Source: Carettochelys insculpta
Lineage: Eukaryota > Chordata > Testudines > Carettochelyidae
NCBI RefSeq assembly: GCF_033958435.1
Contig: NC_134138.1
Span: 209,073,298-209,137,297 of the forward strand
Reading direction: 5' to 3'
DNA: 64,000 nucleotides
A program made the position numbers and the translations under genes. Each line of letters starts with the position of its first letter. Position 1 is the first letter of the stretch. The notes beneath the pieces are model-generated. The model was not told the DNA's origin and did no database searches. It saw only the letters and a list, made by a program, of their open reading frames with translations. Positions 10,812-21,859 of this stretch are shown here, piece by piece.

Positions 10812-12964
10812 CTCACTCTACCAAAGAAACTTTTTTGTCTTACTTGTCAGGAATGCCTCCTGGGAATTCAGGAATTCAGTCTGCTATGTCTCTCTGGGGT
10901 GCAGGAGACGTGTTAATTCTTTGTCCCTAGAGTTCAGGAACAGCATAACCCTGAAGGCTTAGTTTGATATCGTTGTTTAAAGCTTAATATATGAATTTAC
11001 ATTACTTTGTAAGACAGAATTGTTTATTACCTGGGCTAGACTGTCTGATCTTAAATATGTTATTAGAGCAAGGGAATTCATAACTTCACGTATAACTTTA
11101 ATTCATGCATTTTACTATGAAACAAATAGCCAGTGTATTGTTAGCTTTCTTTGGATACCACAAAGGGCATATTTTGTACAGATATTATTGCAGCACTGAA
11201 ATTATGCACAAAACTGAAATATGGTACACTTTTGCAACACAGAAGCAAATTTAATAACGGACTAGGTCCTGTCTCCCTATCACAGACAGTGATAGGGTTC
11301 AGGTTTACTATCCATACCAATAGGAATAGAGAATGGTTGTGACTCTGAATGCAGGATTAAGGGCTAATGGGTAGGAGAGGTAAAGTTCTGCCCAAGGTAG
11401 GAACAGGAAGGTGTCCCACAGCTTTCCTCACTGGTGAATATCCCACCAAGGATGTGGGCTGCAGTTGAATTCTTGAAGCCCTCATTCCTGGCAACCACCA
11501 ATCAGGAGCAAGCAAATCTAGAATATGGTAATGAATTCCCCATGCTCTTTTAAAATGAATATTTCCCCGTATCCTTTTCTGGTAATGGGCCATTTAAATT
11601 TGGTAAAAACAACAGCTGCAAATCCTGAATTCATTATTTCCCTGTTGGGTGGTGGACCTCCCTTTCTTCTAGTTAGCAAGGATTCCTCTGTTTCCCCTGT
11701 TGTCACTAAAGGGGTATGTGATCCTAGAGGCAATTTTGGCTATAGAATGAAGGAAAGCATTTAGCTGAATTTAACTACTTTTGTATTCCAAAATAACCTT
11801 AGTCCCCAGCTTCTCCTGCAAGAGAAAACTTTCCTGAATATTAATATCTGGTCAACGGTATAGCCATGTTTAATTTTCTGTTCACTCCCACTGAAAGCAT
11901 AAGTACTTACTGCTGTTTGGGGTGGGAGTTTCTTGGTTATAACACAGTCTTTGGAGGCAAGAATCTACAGAATTTTTGCAAGGAGATGTAAGCACTTGTT
12001 CATCTGTAATAGATAGATTGCAAAGTATAGTAGGGCACATTTATATTTATATTAAAAATACATATGTCATCTTAAAATTCAAAATACCTCAAGTATTTTA
12101 GCAAATGACTTAGTATTTTATAAATTGTATTAGTTATTACCTCCTTAAAATGCTAACAGGGAAAAAATAATAGAATAATGTTTAAGAGGGTTACGAAGAA
12201 CAACATTTTAAGATTCTGCTAATAATTTATTTTAATATGTTTTATATGTTCTAATTAAACTTTATTAAAAGTGACAGGAGATGTAATTTTCATAAACCAA
12301 CCTTGTAATTTATACCATCCAAGATTAAAATCTGTTCAGTCTTTCCCTGCTTTATTTTCATTATTTCTATTCTCTTTTTCTTCTTTCTCTCCTGCCCCCC
12401 ACCTTCTAATTTGATGTGACCTGTCAGTTCTAAGCTTCGGAGATTTATGCCTGCATGTGCACCTGCCCTTTTTTCATGATTGACCCCTTACTGAACCCAA
12501 AGAGTATGTGCTGAAGTCCAGCAGTAGCTAATCATTTGCATCCCTGTCACTAGTCAGACAAATTCAGAATGGCAAATGTGTGGATTAGTGTGCCATAACA
12601 AAGGTTTTATGACATTCAGTGACAATTGGCAATTTTGTTGTGTTTAAATGACCGATTTCTTAATCCTAAAAGGCTGGTGTATTATCACTCTTCATGCTTT
12701 TACTTGATGGATCATCTTAGATTTGTTACATAGCAGTGGTTGTGATTTATGTGCAACCATGTGGTATAGAAATATCATAGTGTCTGATTGTTATGTTGTC
12801 CAATGAAGTTCGTATGATTCAAGCTGGCCTTGCTGAAATTCACAACAGTAAAAGATATTCAAAGGCCCTGGTTCTATGAAGTTTACTGGTGAATCTTGGC
12901 ATATCTGAGTTTTAAATGCATGTAGCTATAGAGCAAATTCTTTAATGTAAGTAGTGTACATCTG
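10808..12964. other. Intronic sequence; possible conserved block near 11440-11760
   Basis: No repeat or gene is recognised. The block 11440-11760 is of balanced composition. It has a CCAATCAG motif, homeodomain-like GGTAATGAATTCC and GAATTCATTATTTCC, and no TE signature. It could be a conserved non-coding element, but this is only a compositional impression. Confidence 0.3.
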
Positions 12965-13407
12965 GGTTACAGTTTCACTACAGCACTCAATCGACAGAAG
13001 TCACTGTTGGAAGAGATTTCCCTGCAGAACTTCTGTCCACAGGGTTCAGCCACATATAAAAGTCAATTGGAAGATTGCTCCCCTCTGCCAACAGCACAGC
13101 TGGACAGCCCAGCCACTCTCTCGACAAAACAGGCACCCAGAAGCACAGCAGACAGGGCTGCCCATTGTTCTGGATGCCCTGTCTCTTGAGAGAAGGCCCC
13201 CCAGAGCATCCACACAGTTTTTTGTCAACAGAATCTGTCAACAACAGCATTGTGCCTCATGGCTGAGAGGCAGAACGCTGCCAGCAAAAGCACTGAGTTT
13301 TATCAACAATCTGTCAACAAAATGCATTTTCCGTGTGGATGTTCCACTAGTTTTGTCAACTAAACCAGGATTTTGTCAGCAAAACTCACTAGTATAACCA
13401 TAACCAT
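12965..13407. mobile_element. Decayed palindromic MITE, family D (TGTCAACAGA motif)
   Basis: The outer ends GGTTACAGTTTCACTAC and ACTAGTATAACCATAACC are inverse-related. The interior is strewn with CGACAGAAGT, TGTCAACAGAATCTGTCAAC, GTCAACAAAATGC and TTTTGTCAGCAAAA, the same motif set as at 20704-21859. The 147- and 87-codon ORFs inside are by-products of the inverted repeat. Confidence 0.7.
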
Positions 13408-15756
13408 AGTGTTTTAAAATAGGAACATACCAGTTCACACTAGTGGACTATCTAGTCAGGTGTCATGTCTCTGAAAGTCACCAGTACTTCATTGTGTAAA
13501 ATTACCTGTCTATTGGAACTAGTTTCTTTCAAACTACTATACATTTTAGTGGTTGCTTTGTGCCCAGAAGTATGTAAATCTTATTGTTATCTAATGTGAC
13601 TGTGGCTTTTCTCATCCATATAAATATCCTTTTGTGAATCCTATACTTTTGGCTCCACTCTATTTTCTTACTCACTAATATTTAGCAAGGAACTATCTAT
13701 CTTGCACCCCTGTCAACTTCTTAAGGAATATAAACCGACCAGAAATTAGATTTAAACATTTATTCATCCAATATTTACTGTGAATCAAAACCCTGAGGCT
13801 ATAATAGGGGAATTCTAAAGTACATAATGTCACATTTTTCTTTTATACACAGAAAATAATCAGACATCATAAAGGCTGAACTGTGCAGAGCATTGTGCTT
13901 TATTTCAGTGAAATGTTTTGGATATCTGCTAAAATGCTGTAGAAGTACTACCAATGTGCAGTGACTTAAAACAAGAAAACTGTATAGGTGTTAAGGTAGA
14001 GAAGAATCATTTCCCACAGCTACATACGATTAGTATAAAGCTCTTCTGCTGAACATTTTTTTTTAATTTAGTTTCCTGTACCCCACAATAAAAAGTATGG
14101 TCTAGTGGATCTATTTACTCATGTATCCATTGGCCCCATAGTTAGTTTGTGCTTCCTTTTATTGACTTCCATCATGCTTCCATCAACTAATTGCAATTTC
14201 CTGTGTAGACTACCTTTGCTTTCAAATACTGGTTTTTCTGCTTGCATGATCCTCCATGGATGGAGACAGGCAATTTGCTCCTAAAAATATGCATAGCAGC
14301 ATAACTCTTAAGATTATGTCCCCTTTGCTCCTCAGTGTATATGGCTAAAAAGTGCATAAGGCACATATCCACTGGATTAGTAATAATGGTTGAGTCTTCA
14401 ACCTTCCCATTGCTGATTGAAAATGGCACTGCTGTACATTACTGGCTTCGTTGCCAGAGTTTTACTAAATGTCAGTGGAGTCTGTTGAAATAAGAGAATC
14501 TGTTTTGTGATAGTTGCCATATTTTTCCAAGTTGTTTCTCCATTTTGTTTGAAATAAAGAGCTCAGAGCAGCAGAAGTTAATTACTTTTTTTTCCAACCG
14601 GGTTCTTGAAAAATGGGGCTTGTTAAATAGGTAAGATATTCAGCATAAAATAAAAAAAATCTTTGAAAATCTGTTTGTGATATAGTGTTTCTCTGATTAA
14701 TAATCCTTGCAAATGTGTGTTCATTATACCATAAACATGACCTTTATAAGGACATTAGAAAAATCCAGCTGCTGAATATGTCAGGTCAAAGATTTTTAAA
14801 TGTCAGCAAGTATAATGCTTTTACATTAACGTGGGCTTACAATACTCAATTGCTGTTAATACTGTTTTTGAATTTTTAAGACTTCATGGTTACAGATACA
14901 TTCATGGAAACCTGGCACTGGAGGAGGGTTGACTCTGGTGCTCTTTAGTAGGCTCCAACATGCAGTACCTCTGTTGGTGTCCTTTAGGTGTATAGTAACC
15001 TTTTTGTTGGGCTCTATTTGATACTGCTTGACATGGCCTTTGGTCAGAAGGAATTATAACCCTCTTGGAGGGCAGGGATGGAGGGTTGGCAGAATCCAGA
15101 AAGCTCCAGCTAATCAAGTAGAAATCATTCTGTTTCCCAGCAAATATATTGCTATAGCTGCTGAACCCCACAAAAGAAAGGAACAATGCTGGGTGAATAA
15201 TAGAGCCAAAAATTCAAGGTGTACAAAGAAATCCTGAACCCTGCAGGCGTCCCTTTTTGACAAATGCAATTAAGTCGTTATATTTATACTGTAGGACCAG
15301 ATCTAGCTGCCACTGTATTTAAGTGATTAATATATGTTGACTTAACATGGAACACGATTGAGCACGGACATCGGGTGAAAGCTGCACAAGCTGGCCAAGA
15401 TGAGTCCTTTTGTACCGAGTCAAAAGAAAAGGGACAACTGGTTTCCCATGTTGACGGCCTTCTTTAATCACCTGCACTCTCAGCAAGATCATCTGGGCTG
15501 TCATCCTGATGTCATGATGAGAATGTCTGGATAATGCTATGCATTATGGGCTTGGTTTCAGCATGCTAGTCTTTGCTGCTATAACTCAGGCTTCCCCACG
15601 ATCACCCTGCTCCAGTCAGCAGTGGGGATGGAGTGGCAGATAAGAAATGAGAATCTGTTGTACTTTGTCAGGAAGAGGAGGAGCTAGTGGAGCAGCTGCA
15701 GACAGACCTTTCAGTTGTTCTCCAGTGTCTCAGCTTTCACTTTTTTACAAGTAAGG
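13408..15756. other. Intronic sequence; CpG-retaining patch at 15340-15510
   Basis: No feature is recognised in most of it. A patch at about 15340-15510 retains several CpGs (ACACGATTG, CACGGACATCGGG, ACCGAGTC, TTGACGGCC) in an otherwise CpG-poor region. It has short open frames on both strands that I do not recognise. Confidence 0.35.
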
Positions 15757-15960
15757 CCTGACCTACCCTAGCAAATTAGTCACTGTAACTATGTCACTGA
15801 GGGATATGAAAAATCTGTACTGCTGAATGACACATCTAAGCTAGCCCAATTCCTTGTGTTGACAGAACTAGGCTGATGGGAGACTTCTTCTGTTAATCTA
15901 GCTATCACCTCTCAGGGAGGTGAATTGCGTATGCTGTTAGGAGAACCTCTCAGGCTGGCA
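15757..15960. mobile_element. MITE family J fragment (CCTGATCTACACTA type), 3' truncated
   Basis: It contains GGCCTGACCTACCCTAGCAA, then CACTGTAACTATGTCACTGA, GGGATATGAAAAATCTGTAC, TAGGCTGATGGGAGA and CACCTCTCAGGGAGGTGAAT. From memory these match in order a MITE abundant in turtles. The right terminal repeat is missing. Confidence 0.7.
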
Positions 15961-16535
15961 TACATAATGTCTTCACTGAATTGCTACAGAGTGTAGGATG
16001 GGGCAGAAAGCCAGGATTATCTGTAAATTGCATAAATTCGGAAGTGTACATCATTAACCCCACAAAACAGGTGCAAATATTTTCATTTTTCTGAAGGTGG
16101 GTTTGCTTTGAAAAGGTTGAGAAACACTGACTCAGTGAAACTTTTTTTTTTCTATTATTCAACATACTACACTTGCCTGGCATTTACAATCAAAGGAATA
16201 TGTTTACCATTACTATCCCTGTGTCTTAAAAATGGATATTTGTAAGGCTGTGTGCATCTCTGGAAGGTTGCAGTAGGCATCTGTTTTGTTTGTTTTCCAT
16301 GTAGAGAGAAAGGAATGAGACCAATATCACTGAATGGTTTCTTTTCTGCTGAACATAGAAGGTGGAGGGTCATGATTCGGAGCCCCATGTTGCCTCCAAG
16401 AGATGAGCAAAGGAGTTACATATATGCAGCAAAGAAATCTGCTCCCTTAGATGCATGACTATAGAGACATGTTATTCGCTGTAAATGTAAAATGCATTTT
16501 TGTCTTCCAACAGCCTGCACCCATATTGTAAATAC
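15961..16535. other. Intronic sequence with a probable hAT end remnant
   Basis: Near 16110-16132 the text AAAAGGTTGAGAAACACTGA equals the right terminus of the hAT element at 19270-19748. The left terminus was not found. The remainder is unremarkable. Confidence 0.45.
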
Positions 16536-16624
16536 CAAAATATCTGTTAGTTTATAAGGTGCCACAGGACTTCTTGTTGTTTTTGAAGATACAGAACTAA
16601 CACGGTTACCTCTCTGATACTTGT
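16536..16624 (+). repeat. Penelope-like element upstream pseudo-LTR segment
   Basis: It contains CAAAATATCTGTTAG, ATAAGGTGCCACAGGACTTC, TTGTTGTTTTTGAAGATACA and GAACTAACACGGTTACC then TCTCTGATAC. The same segment recurs downstream at about 17905-17950 in the same orientation. PLEs typically have such repeated termini. The preceding decamer TTGTAAATAC (16526-16535) is repeated at 17953-17962. Confidence 0.75.
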
Positions 16625-17340
16625 CACCGTGCAAGCTACTGCATTTAGTTGTGTTGAGTGGAAATCCATCAGCCTCATGAAAAACCTTGCACAGATACAG
16701 ACAGACATCATCTTCCTCTTCAAATGCAAACAGATGGACATCATACCAAAAGGGTCCTCGCCTACACACAGCCTGCCAACCTTAAACAAATTCTCACCAG
16801 CAACCACAACACAGTAATTCTAAACCTGGAACCAATCACTGCAACAAACCTTGCTGCCAACTCTACTTGCATATCTACACCAGTGGTATCATCACAGGAC
16901 CTAACATCAACCCTACCATCAGTGGCTCTTTTACCTGCACATCTACTAATATAATGTATGGCATCATGTGCCAGCAATACCCCCACTGCAATTTACAGTC
17001 TATACATAAAAGAATAAATGGACATAAATTAGACACCAGGAACAGAAACATACCAAAACCTGTAGGAGAACACTTTAATCTCCCTGGACACTCAGTAACA
17101 GATTTAAAAGTAGCAGTCCTACAACAAAAAAAAAATTCAGAACTAAAATGGAAAGAGACATTTCTGATCTGCAATTCATTTGCAAATTTGACTCCATCAA
17201 CCAAGGATTGAATAGAGACTGGGAGTGGTTGGCCTATTACAAAAGCAGTTTCTCTGCTCTTGATTTTCACACCTTCACATTAGCATCTGACAATGGGCCA
17301 CATCCCCCCCGATGAACTGACTTATTTTCTCCTCTCTTGG
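16625..17340 (+). pseudogene. Penelope-like retroelement 3' coding relic (GIY-YIG endonuclease)
   Basis: The plus-strand frames show PLE protein remnants. At about 16740-16800 is a VLAYTQPANLKQIL block. At 16867-17211 an open frame carries SGSFTCTSTNIMYGIMCQ, KRINGHKLD, KPVGEHFNLPGHS and TDLKVAVLQ. Then come DWEWLAYYKS and FSALDFHTFTLASDNGP. This is the order of the PLE GIY-YIG endonuclease and its tail. The expected LYIGETG core between PHCN and KRINGHK is missing, so the catalytic site is broken. A frameshift separates the first block. The reverse transcriptase is absent, making this a 5'-truncated insertion. A family A MITE interrupts it at 17341 and its 3' part resumes at 17735. Confidence 0.82.
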
Positions 17341-17734
17341 GCTATGTCTAAACTAGCCCAAAACTTTGAAATGGCCATGCAAATGGCCATTTTGAAGTTT
17401 ACTAATGAAGTGCTAAAATACATATTCAGCGCCTCATTAGAATGCTGGCAGCCACGGCACTTCGAAATTACACAGCTTGCTGCTGCGTGGCTCGTTCAGA
17501 CAGGGCTCCTTTTTGAAAGGATAGGAATAAGGAGATTTCAAAGTTCCCGGGTTCCTTTCAAAAAGGAGCCCCGTCTGGACGAGCCGCGTGACAGCAAGCC
17601 ATGTCAATTTCGAAGTGCTGCAGCCGCCCGCATTCTAATGAGGCGTTGAATATGTATTTCAGTGCTTCATGAGTAAACTTCAAAATGTCCATTTGCATGG
17701 CCATTTCAAAGTTTTGGGCTAGTGTAGACACAGC
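17341..17734. mobile_element. Palindromic MITE, family A (copy 2), nested in the PLE
   Basis: It starts GCTATGTCTAAACTAGCCC and ends GGGCTAGTGTAGACACAGC. The arms are complementary throughout, with the centre near 17520. It inserted into the PLE tail, so it is younger than that element. Flanks CTTGG and TTTGA match at only three of five positions. Confidence 0.9.
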
Positions 17735-17952
17735 TTTGATGTTCACAACTCTGCATTAACTGCCTATAATGCGCCATTTCCATCCTGACTGAATAGACCT
17801 TGTCAGCTCTGGCCCTCCCCTTTACTGAGACCCCCTCTTTAAATCCTCCTCTGACCCCCCCATGCATCTGACGAAGCAGGTCTTTGCCCACAAAAGGTTA
17901 TGATCCAAAATATCTGTTATTCTATAAGGTGCCACAGGATTTCTTGTTGTAT
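17735..17952 (+). mobile_element. Penelope-like element 3' tail and downstream pseudo-LTR
   Basis: It continues the PLE after the MITE with CTGACTGAATAGACCTTGTC, AGCTCTGGCCC, CCCATGCATCTGACGAAGCA, GGTCTTTGCCCACAAAAGG, then CAAAATATCTGTTATTCTAT and GGTGCCACAGGATTTCTTG. The last part repeats the segment at 16536-16624. The sequence order is the one I know from turtle PLE copies. Confidence 0.8.
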
Positions 17953-17962
17953 TTGTAAATAC

Positions 17963-19269
17963 AAAAGGAGCAATGTGAAACTGAGAGTGTGTTACTTTGC
18001 ATTGGAATATGTGGTCACAGGTTGGTATAAATAAACCGGAGTTTATTTTCCTCAAACAAGTTAATAACATTGCAGGACTTACTCTTGTTACTAGGCAAAA
18101 ATAATATGCTAGGCATCAATAGCTGATGTATAGTTGTATTCATCCTCTTCAAAAATAATATAAAAACCCAAATGCGTCCAGCTGTAAAGCCAATAAAAGA
18201 AAATCATGGATTTCTATATGTTGTGCAGATCTCTAGGCTTCCAACCTTCCTACTCATGGAAGTCAGGGGGAATCTTAAGACTATGGATTGGATCCTCATT
18301 TCTAAAGTTTACTCTCTCTTGTTTATTTTTTTGTCTCCAATGTTACCGTTTCTGAAACTAACAATAAATCTGATGTAGACTCATTAAGATCAACAGGGGG
18401 TGAATACCAGAGATGAATTTAATCTTTCAGATTTTAATGTTTAAAATATATCTATTTACATATAAATAATGTATAGCATGAAAATCAAATTTATATTCTG
18501 TATACTAAGTATGTGCATGCTGTAAATAGTAAAATAGTATAGAATAAAGGCTATTTGGCCTTTAGTTGAATAATATTTTACCAATGGAAGCTAATATAAG
18601 TCATCAGTGGATGCTGTTTATTATAGACCAGAAGTAATCTTGAAAGTTCCAGTATAGCGCTTTCTAAGAAGAACATCTGTAGTGAAAATTAAGACTGTTG
18701 ATCCAAAGGTAGGGAGCTTGTTCAGAGCCAAATGAACAATTTAGCAGCAAGATCATTAGTAAGAGAATGTTACCTAGTGGTTGTAAATCTTGGCAAATCA
18801 TATTACCATAGCTTGAAATATTCCTTAAAGGCAGATCTACAATGTATATACTATGGACAAACCAATTATTTTCAAACTTCCTGTACTTCTCCCACAATGA
18901 AAGAGTCTTTTTCTTCTGTCTTGTGACAGTTTTTTAAAGTTCTCCCTCCAGTTTCTTTGCAGTTATAAATACAGTGTTTATTCTGAAATTATGAAAATTT
19001 AGTACCAGTTGTAGGAAGGAGGGGGCCTTCTCCTTATCCCTTTTTAACTCAGTGATGTGAGCGCTGAACCAGGCTGTGGGAGACCCATGTGCAAGTCCTC
19101 TCTGCCTGATGTGGAAAAGAGATTTGAACTTGTGTGCCCTAATGCCATTGGGCTATGAGGTATTCTGAGGTGAACCTTTATCAGTTTCTCTTGCTGATGC
19201 CATTCCACCTTATATAAATAATAATTGGAGGAGAGTGATGTCAGCCTGTGAGTACCCTAACCATAAGAC
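17963..19269. other. Intronic sequence; MIR/L2-like trace near 19045-19180
   Basis: Mostly AT-rich and featureless. At 19045-19180, GTGATGTGAGCGCTGAACCA, GGAGACCCATGTGCAAGTCC and ATTTGAAC resemble an old MIR/L2-related tRNA-like interspersed repeat (minus orientation). Support is by motif impression only. Confidence 0.4.
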
Positions 19270-19748
19270 CAGTGTTTTTCAACAAGGGGTACACTAAGGT
19301 CTTCCGGGTGAGGAGGCGGGGATGTACATCAACTCGTCTAGATATTTGTCCTGTTTTACAACAAGCTACAGAAAAAACACTAGTAAACTCAGTACAATCT
19401 AAAACTTCATTCAGACAATGACTTGTTTTTACTGCGTCATATGCCTTATGCTGAAATGTACATACCATATTTCTATTTGCAATTCATTTATTTGATACTA
19501 AGATGGTAGAAAGTCAGCAAGTTTTTACTACTAGTCTTCTGTGCTATTTTTGCATGTTTTTGAAAATAAGTAGTTTTTAAGTGAAGTGTAACTTGGTGGT
19601 AGGCAAAACAAATCTGACTCCTGAAAACGGTACAGTAATCTGGTTGTATGCATACCCTTAGGGACATGAGAGAAGTGTGGGGGTACTTTCTTTTTTTTTT
19701 TTGGAAAAAGGGGTAATTTATTTAAAAAAATAGGGTTGAGAAACACTG
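19270..19748. mobile_element. Non-autonomous hAT-like transposon
   Basis: It begins CAGTGTTTTTCAACAAGGGG and ends AGGGTTGAGAAACACTG, inverse copies of a CAGTGTTTCTCAACC end typical of Charlie-type hAT elements. It is 479 bp long with an AT-rich interior and no transposase. The 8-mers outside (CATAAGAC, TGCTAAGC) are not a recognisable duplication, so it is old. Confidence 0.8.
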
Positions 19749-20703
19749 TGCTAAGCTAAAATGAGTCTAATTTTCTTTAGCCCAATTAATATTTAACTAT
19801 TGGGAGGGAAGACATCTAAAAGTTACAGCGTTGCAATGCCTAAATTGCTTTCTGGATCTAGCCCTAAATCCATGGCTTTTAAAATATTTATGGTTTTTAG
19901 TTTCAAAGAGTAACCTCCGCTACCACTTAAAAAAATACAATGTGTGTGTCTTCCCCTCCCAGATGCACACACTTGTATGCTGGAGAAAAATTGTCTCGGC
20001 TAGTGTTTCTTGGAAAAAAAAATTACCCTTGGTTTCTGAGTCTGCAAGATAAATGTTAGCTCTTGAAAGTGATTAGCTGGTAGACATTAAGGGTCGTGTA
20101 GAAGAATGTGGGGAACTTTACTCTCGTCACCTTTGGTTCAGGTAGTAAAAAGCTCCCATTAAGATGTCAGATTATTGTATCTGAGGCCCATTAGTGTCAA
20201 CCACGCTATCAAGGGAATGTGAGTGTTATTGTGGGCCAGAAGTAGCTAGCCGAAGAATGAAGGTTCTGGAGGGAATTCCTAGGAATAGCCATTTGGGGAG
20301 AAAGCTCATGCTAAGTCGTACATTTTGCTATTTATTTTAGTTTGCTGGAAAAAAAAAACACTCCAGGAATGAATATTTTAGGCACTAGTTTGATTGGCTG
20401 AGAATAGAATTAAGTAATCCACCTGTTCAGATAGGCCAGAAGGAAAAGTGTTTGCCAAGAAATGAAAGAATGAAAATTAGAACTCGGTATTGTTCTTTCC
20501 TCTTACTTTTGCTTGGTGGAAGTTAGTGATGGAATAATATCAAAACAAATTGATTAATAGATTATCCGAGTTTAGAATTTTTCTACTCAGCTGCCTAGCA
20601 TCTAATGGCTTCTACCATGTCATCATTGTTGCATAGTTCAATTTGTTCTTTGTCTTAAGCCAGATAAAGGCTAGCCATACTATTAAATGTATACTCATTA
20701 ACT
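19749..20703. other. Intronic sequence, no feature recognised
   Basis: No repeat, exon or RNA gene is recognised. Confidence 0.45.
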
Positions 20704-21543
20704 GCGTATACACTGGAGAGTTCTGTCGACAGAAGGGACCTCCTGTTGACAGAACTCAGGGGCTACGTCTACACTAGCACACTACGTCAAAGTAGCCTAT
20801 TTCGACGTAAGAACATTGAAATAGGCTACTTCAACGCGTATCATCTACATATCTTCCAGGGCTGGTGCCATCGACATTCAACGTCGAAGCAGCGATGAAG
20901 AACATTGAAAGGAGCTGCCCCAGAAGGAAATGTGGAGCGTCCACACACACAAATGCTCCCCGTTGAAATAAGGGGCCAGCAAAGCCCCAAGCTGCTCCCC
21001 TAAAGGGCCCCTCCCAGACACAGTCAGCCTGCACAGCACGAGGTCCACAGAGCCAACAACCGGTTGCAGACCCCATGCACACAGTATGGACCCCCAGCTG
21101 CAGCAGCAGAAGCCCTGGGCTAAGGGCTGCTGCACGTGGTGACCATAGAGCCCCGCAGGGGCTGGACAGAGCATCTCTCAACCCCTCAGCTGATGGCCAC
21201 CATGGAGGACGCCGCTATTTCAATGTAGCGGGATGCGGATCATCCACACATGCCCTACTTCGACGTTGAACGTCAAAGTAGGGCGCTATTCCCATCTTCA
21301 GATAGGAGTAGCGATTTCAACGTCTGACGTCGATTTCAACGTCAAAATAGTGTAGATGCGATGCGTGCTATTTTGACGTTGTGCCAGCTACTTCGAAGTA
21401 GCTGGCTAGTGTAGACACACCCAGAGCATCTTGCTCTTTCAATCTGCTTTTGCGTGTAGATGCTATCTGTCAACAGAGGTACTGCTGAGGTTTCTCTGTT
21501 GGCAGTGACCTTTGTTAACAGAGGCTGCCCATGTAGATGTAGC
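20704..21543. mobile_element. Palindromic MITE, family D (first of two), host to a nested MITE
   Basis: The left end is GCGTATACACTGGAGAG then TTCTGTCGACAGAAG. The right end is TTAACAGAGGCTGCCCATG then TAGATGTAGC. The interior repeats TGTCAACAGA-type motifs. It is split by the family C element at 20762-21421. The right boundary against the next D element is judged from the TAGATGTAGCC end. Confidence 0.7.
20757..21426 (+). mobile_element. Large palindromic MITE, family C (copy 1), nested in family D
   Basis: The element is 20762-21421 (660 bp). It starts GCTACGTCTACACTAGC and ends GCTAGTGTAGACACACC. The flanking pentamers CAGGG and CAGAG agree at four of five positions. The subterminal parts are built of TTCGACGT / ACGTCGAA motifs. 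A GC-rich unique core at about 20990-21200 is shared with the other C copies. ORFs on both strands come from this core and match no known protein. Confidence 0.85.
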
Positions 21544-21859
21544 CATAAAGACTTCTGTCGACAGACCTTTGCTTTTGCTTCGAGAGAGTTATCCCTCAAA
21601 AATTTGAGGCATAGTGTTCTGTTGGCAGAGATCTGTCGAAGTGCAGTGTAGCTACTTCTTTCTACAGAGAGGGCTTCTGGTTCACCAGGCAGCCCTGTTT
21701 GCAGAGGTCCAAGTCAACTGTTCTGTCAACAGAAGGCATCGCTAGAGTGGATTGCTCTGTTCATCTGCTTTTGTGTGTAGATGCACTCTGTCAGCAGAGT
21801 TTCTGTCAACCCAACTCTGTTAACAGACGTTACTGTCAACAGAGTGCTGAAAACATAGC
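21544..21859. mobile_element. Palindromic MITE, family D (second copy)
   Basis: It follows the first D element directly. It carries ACTTCTGTCGACAGACC at the left and TGTCAACAGAGTGCTGAAAA then CATAGC at the right, with several further TCTGTCAACAGA motifs. The left boundary is approximate. Confidence 0.65.

Noticed and set aside
20831..21181. 116-codon minus-strand ORF and partners in family C copy 1
   Set aside because: A by-product of the GC-rich MITE core; not a host gene.
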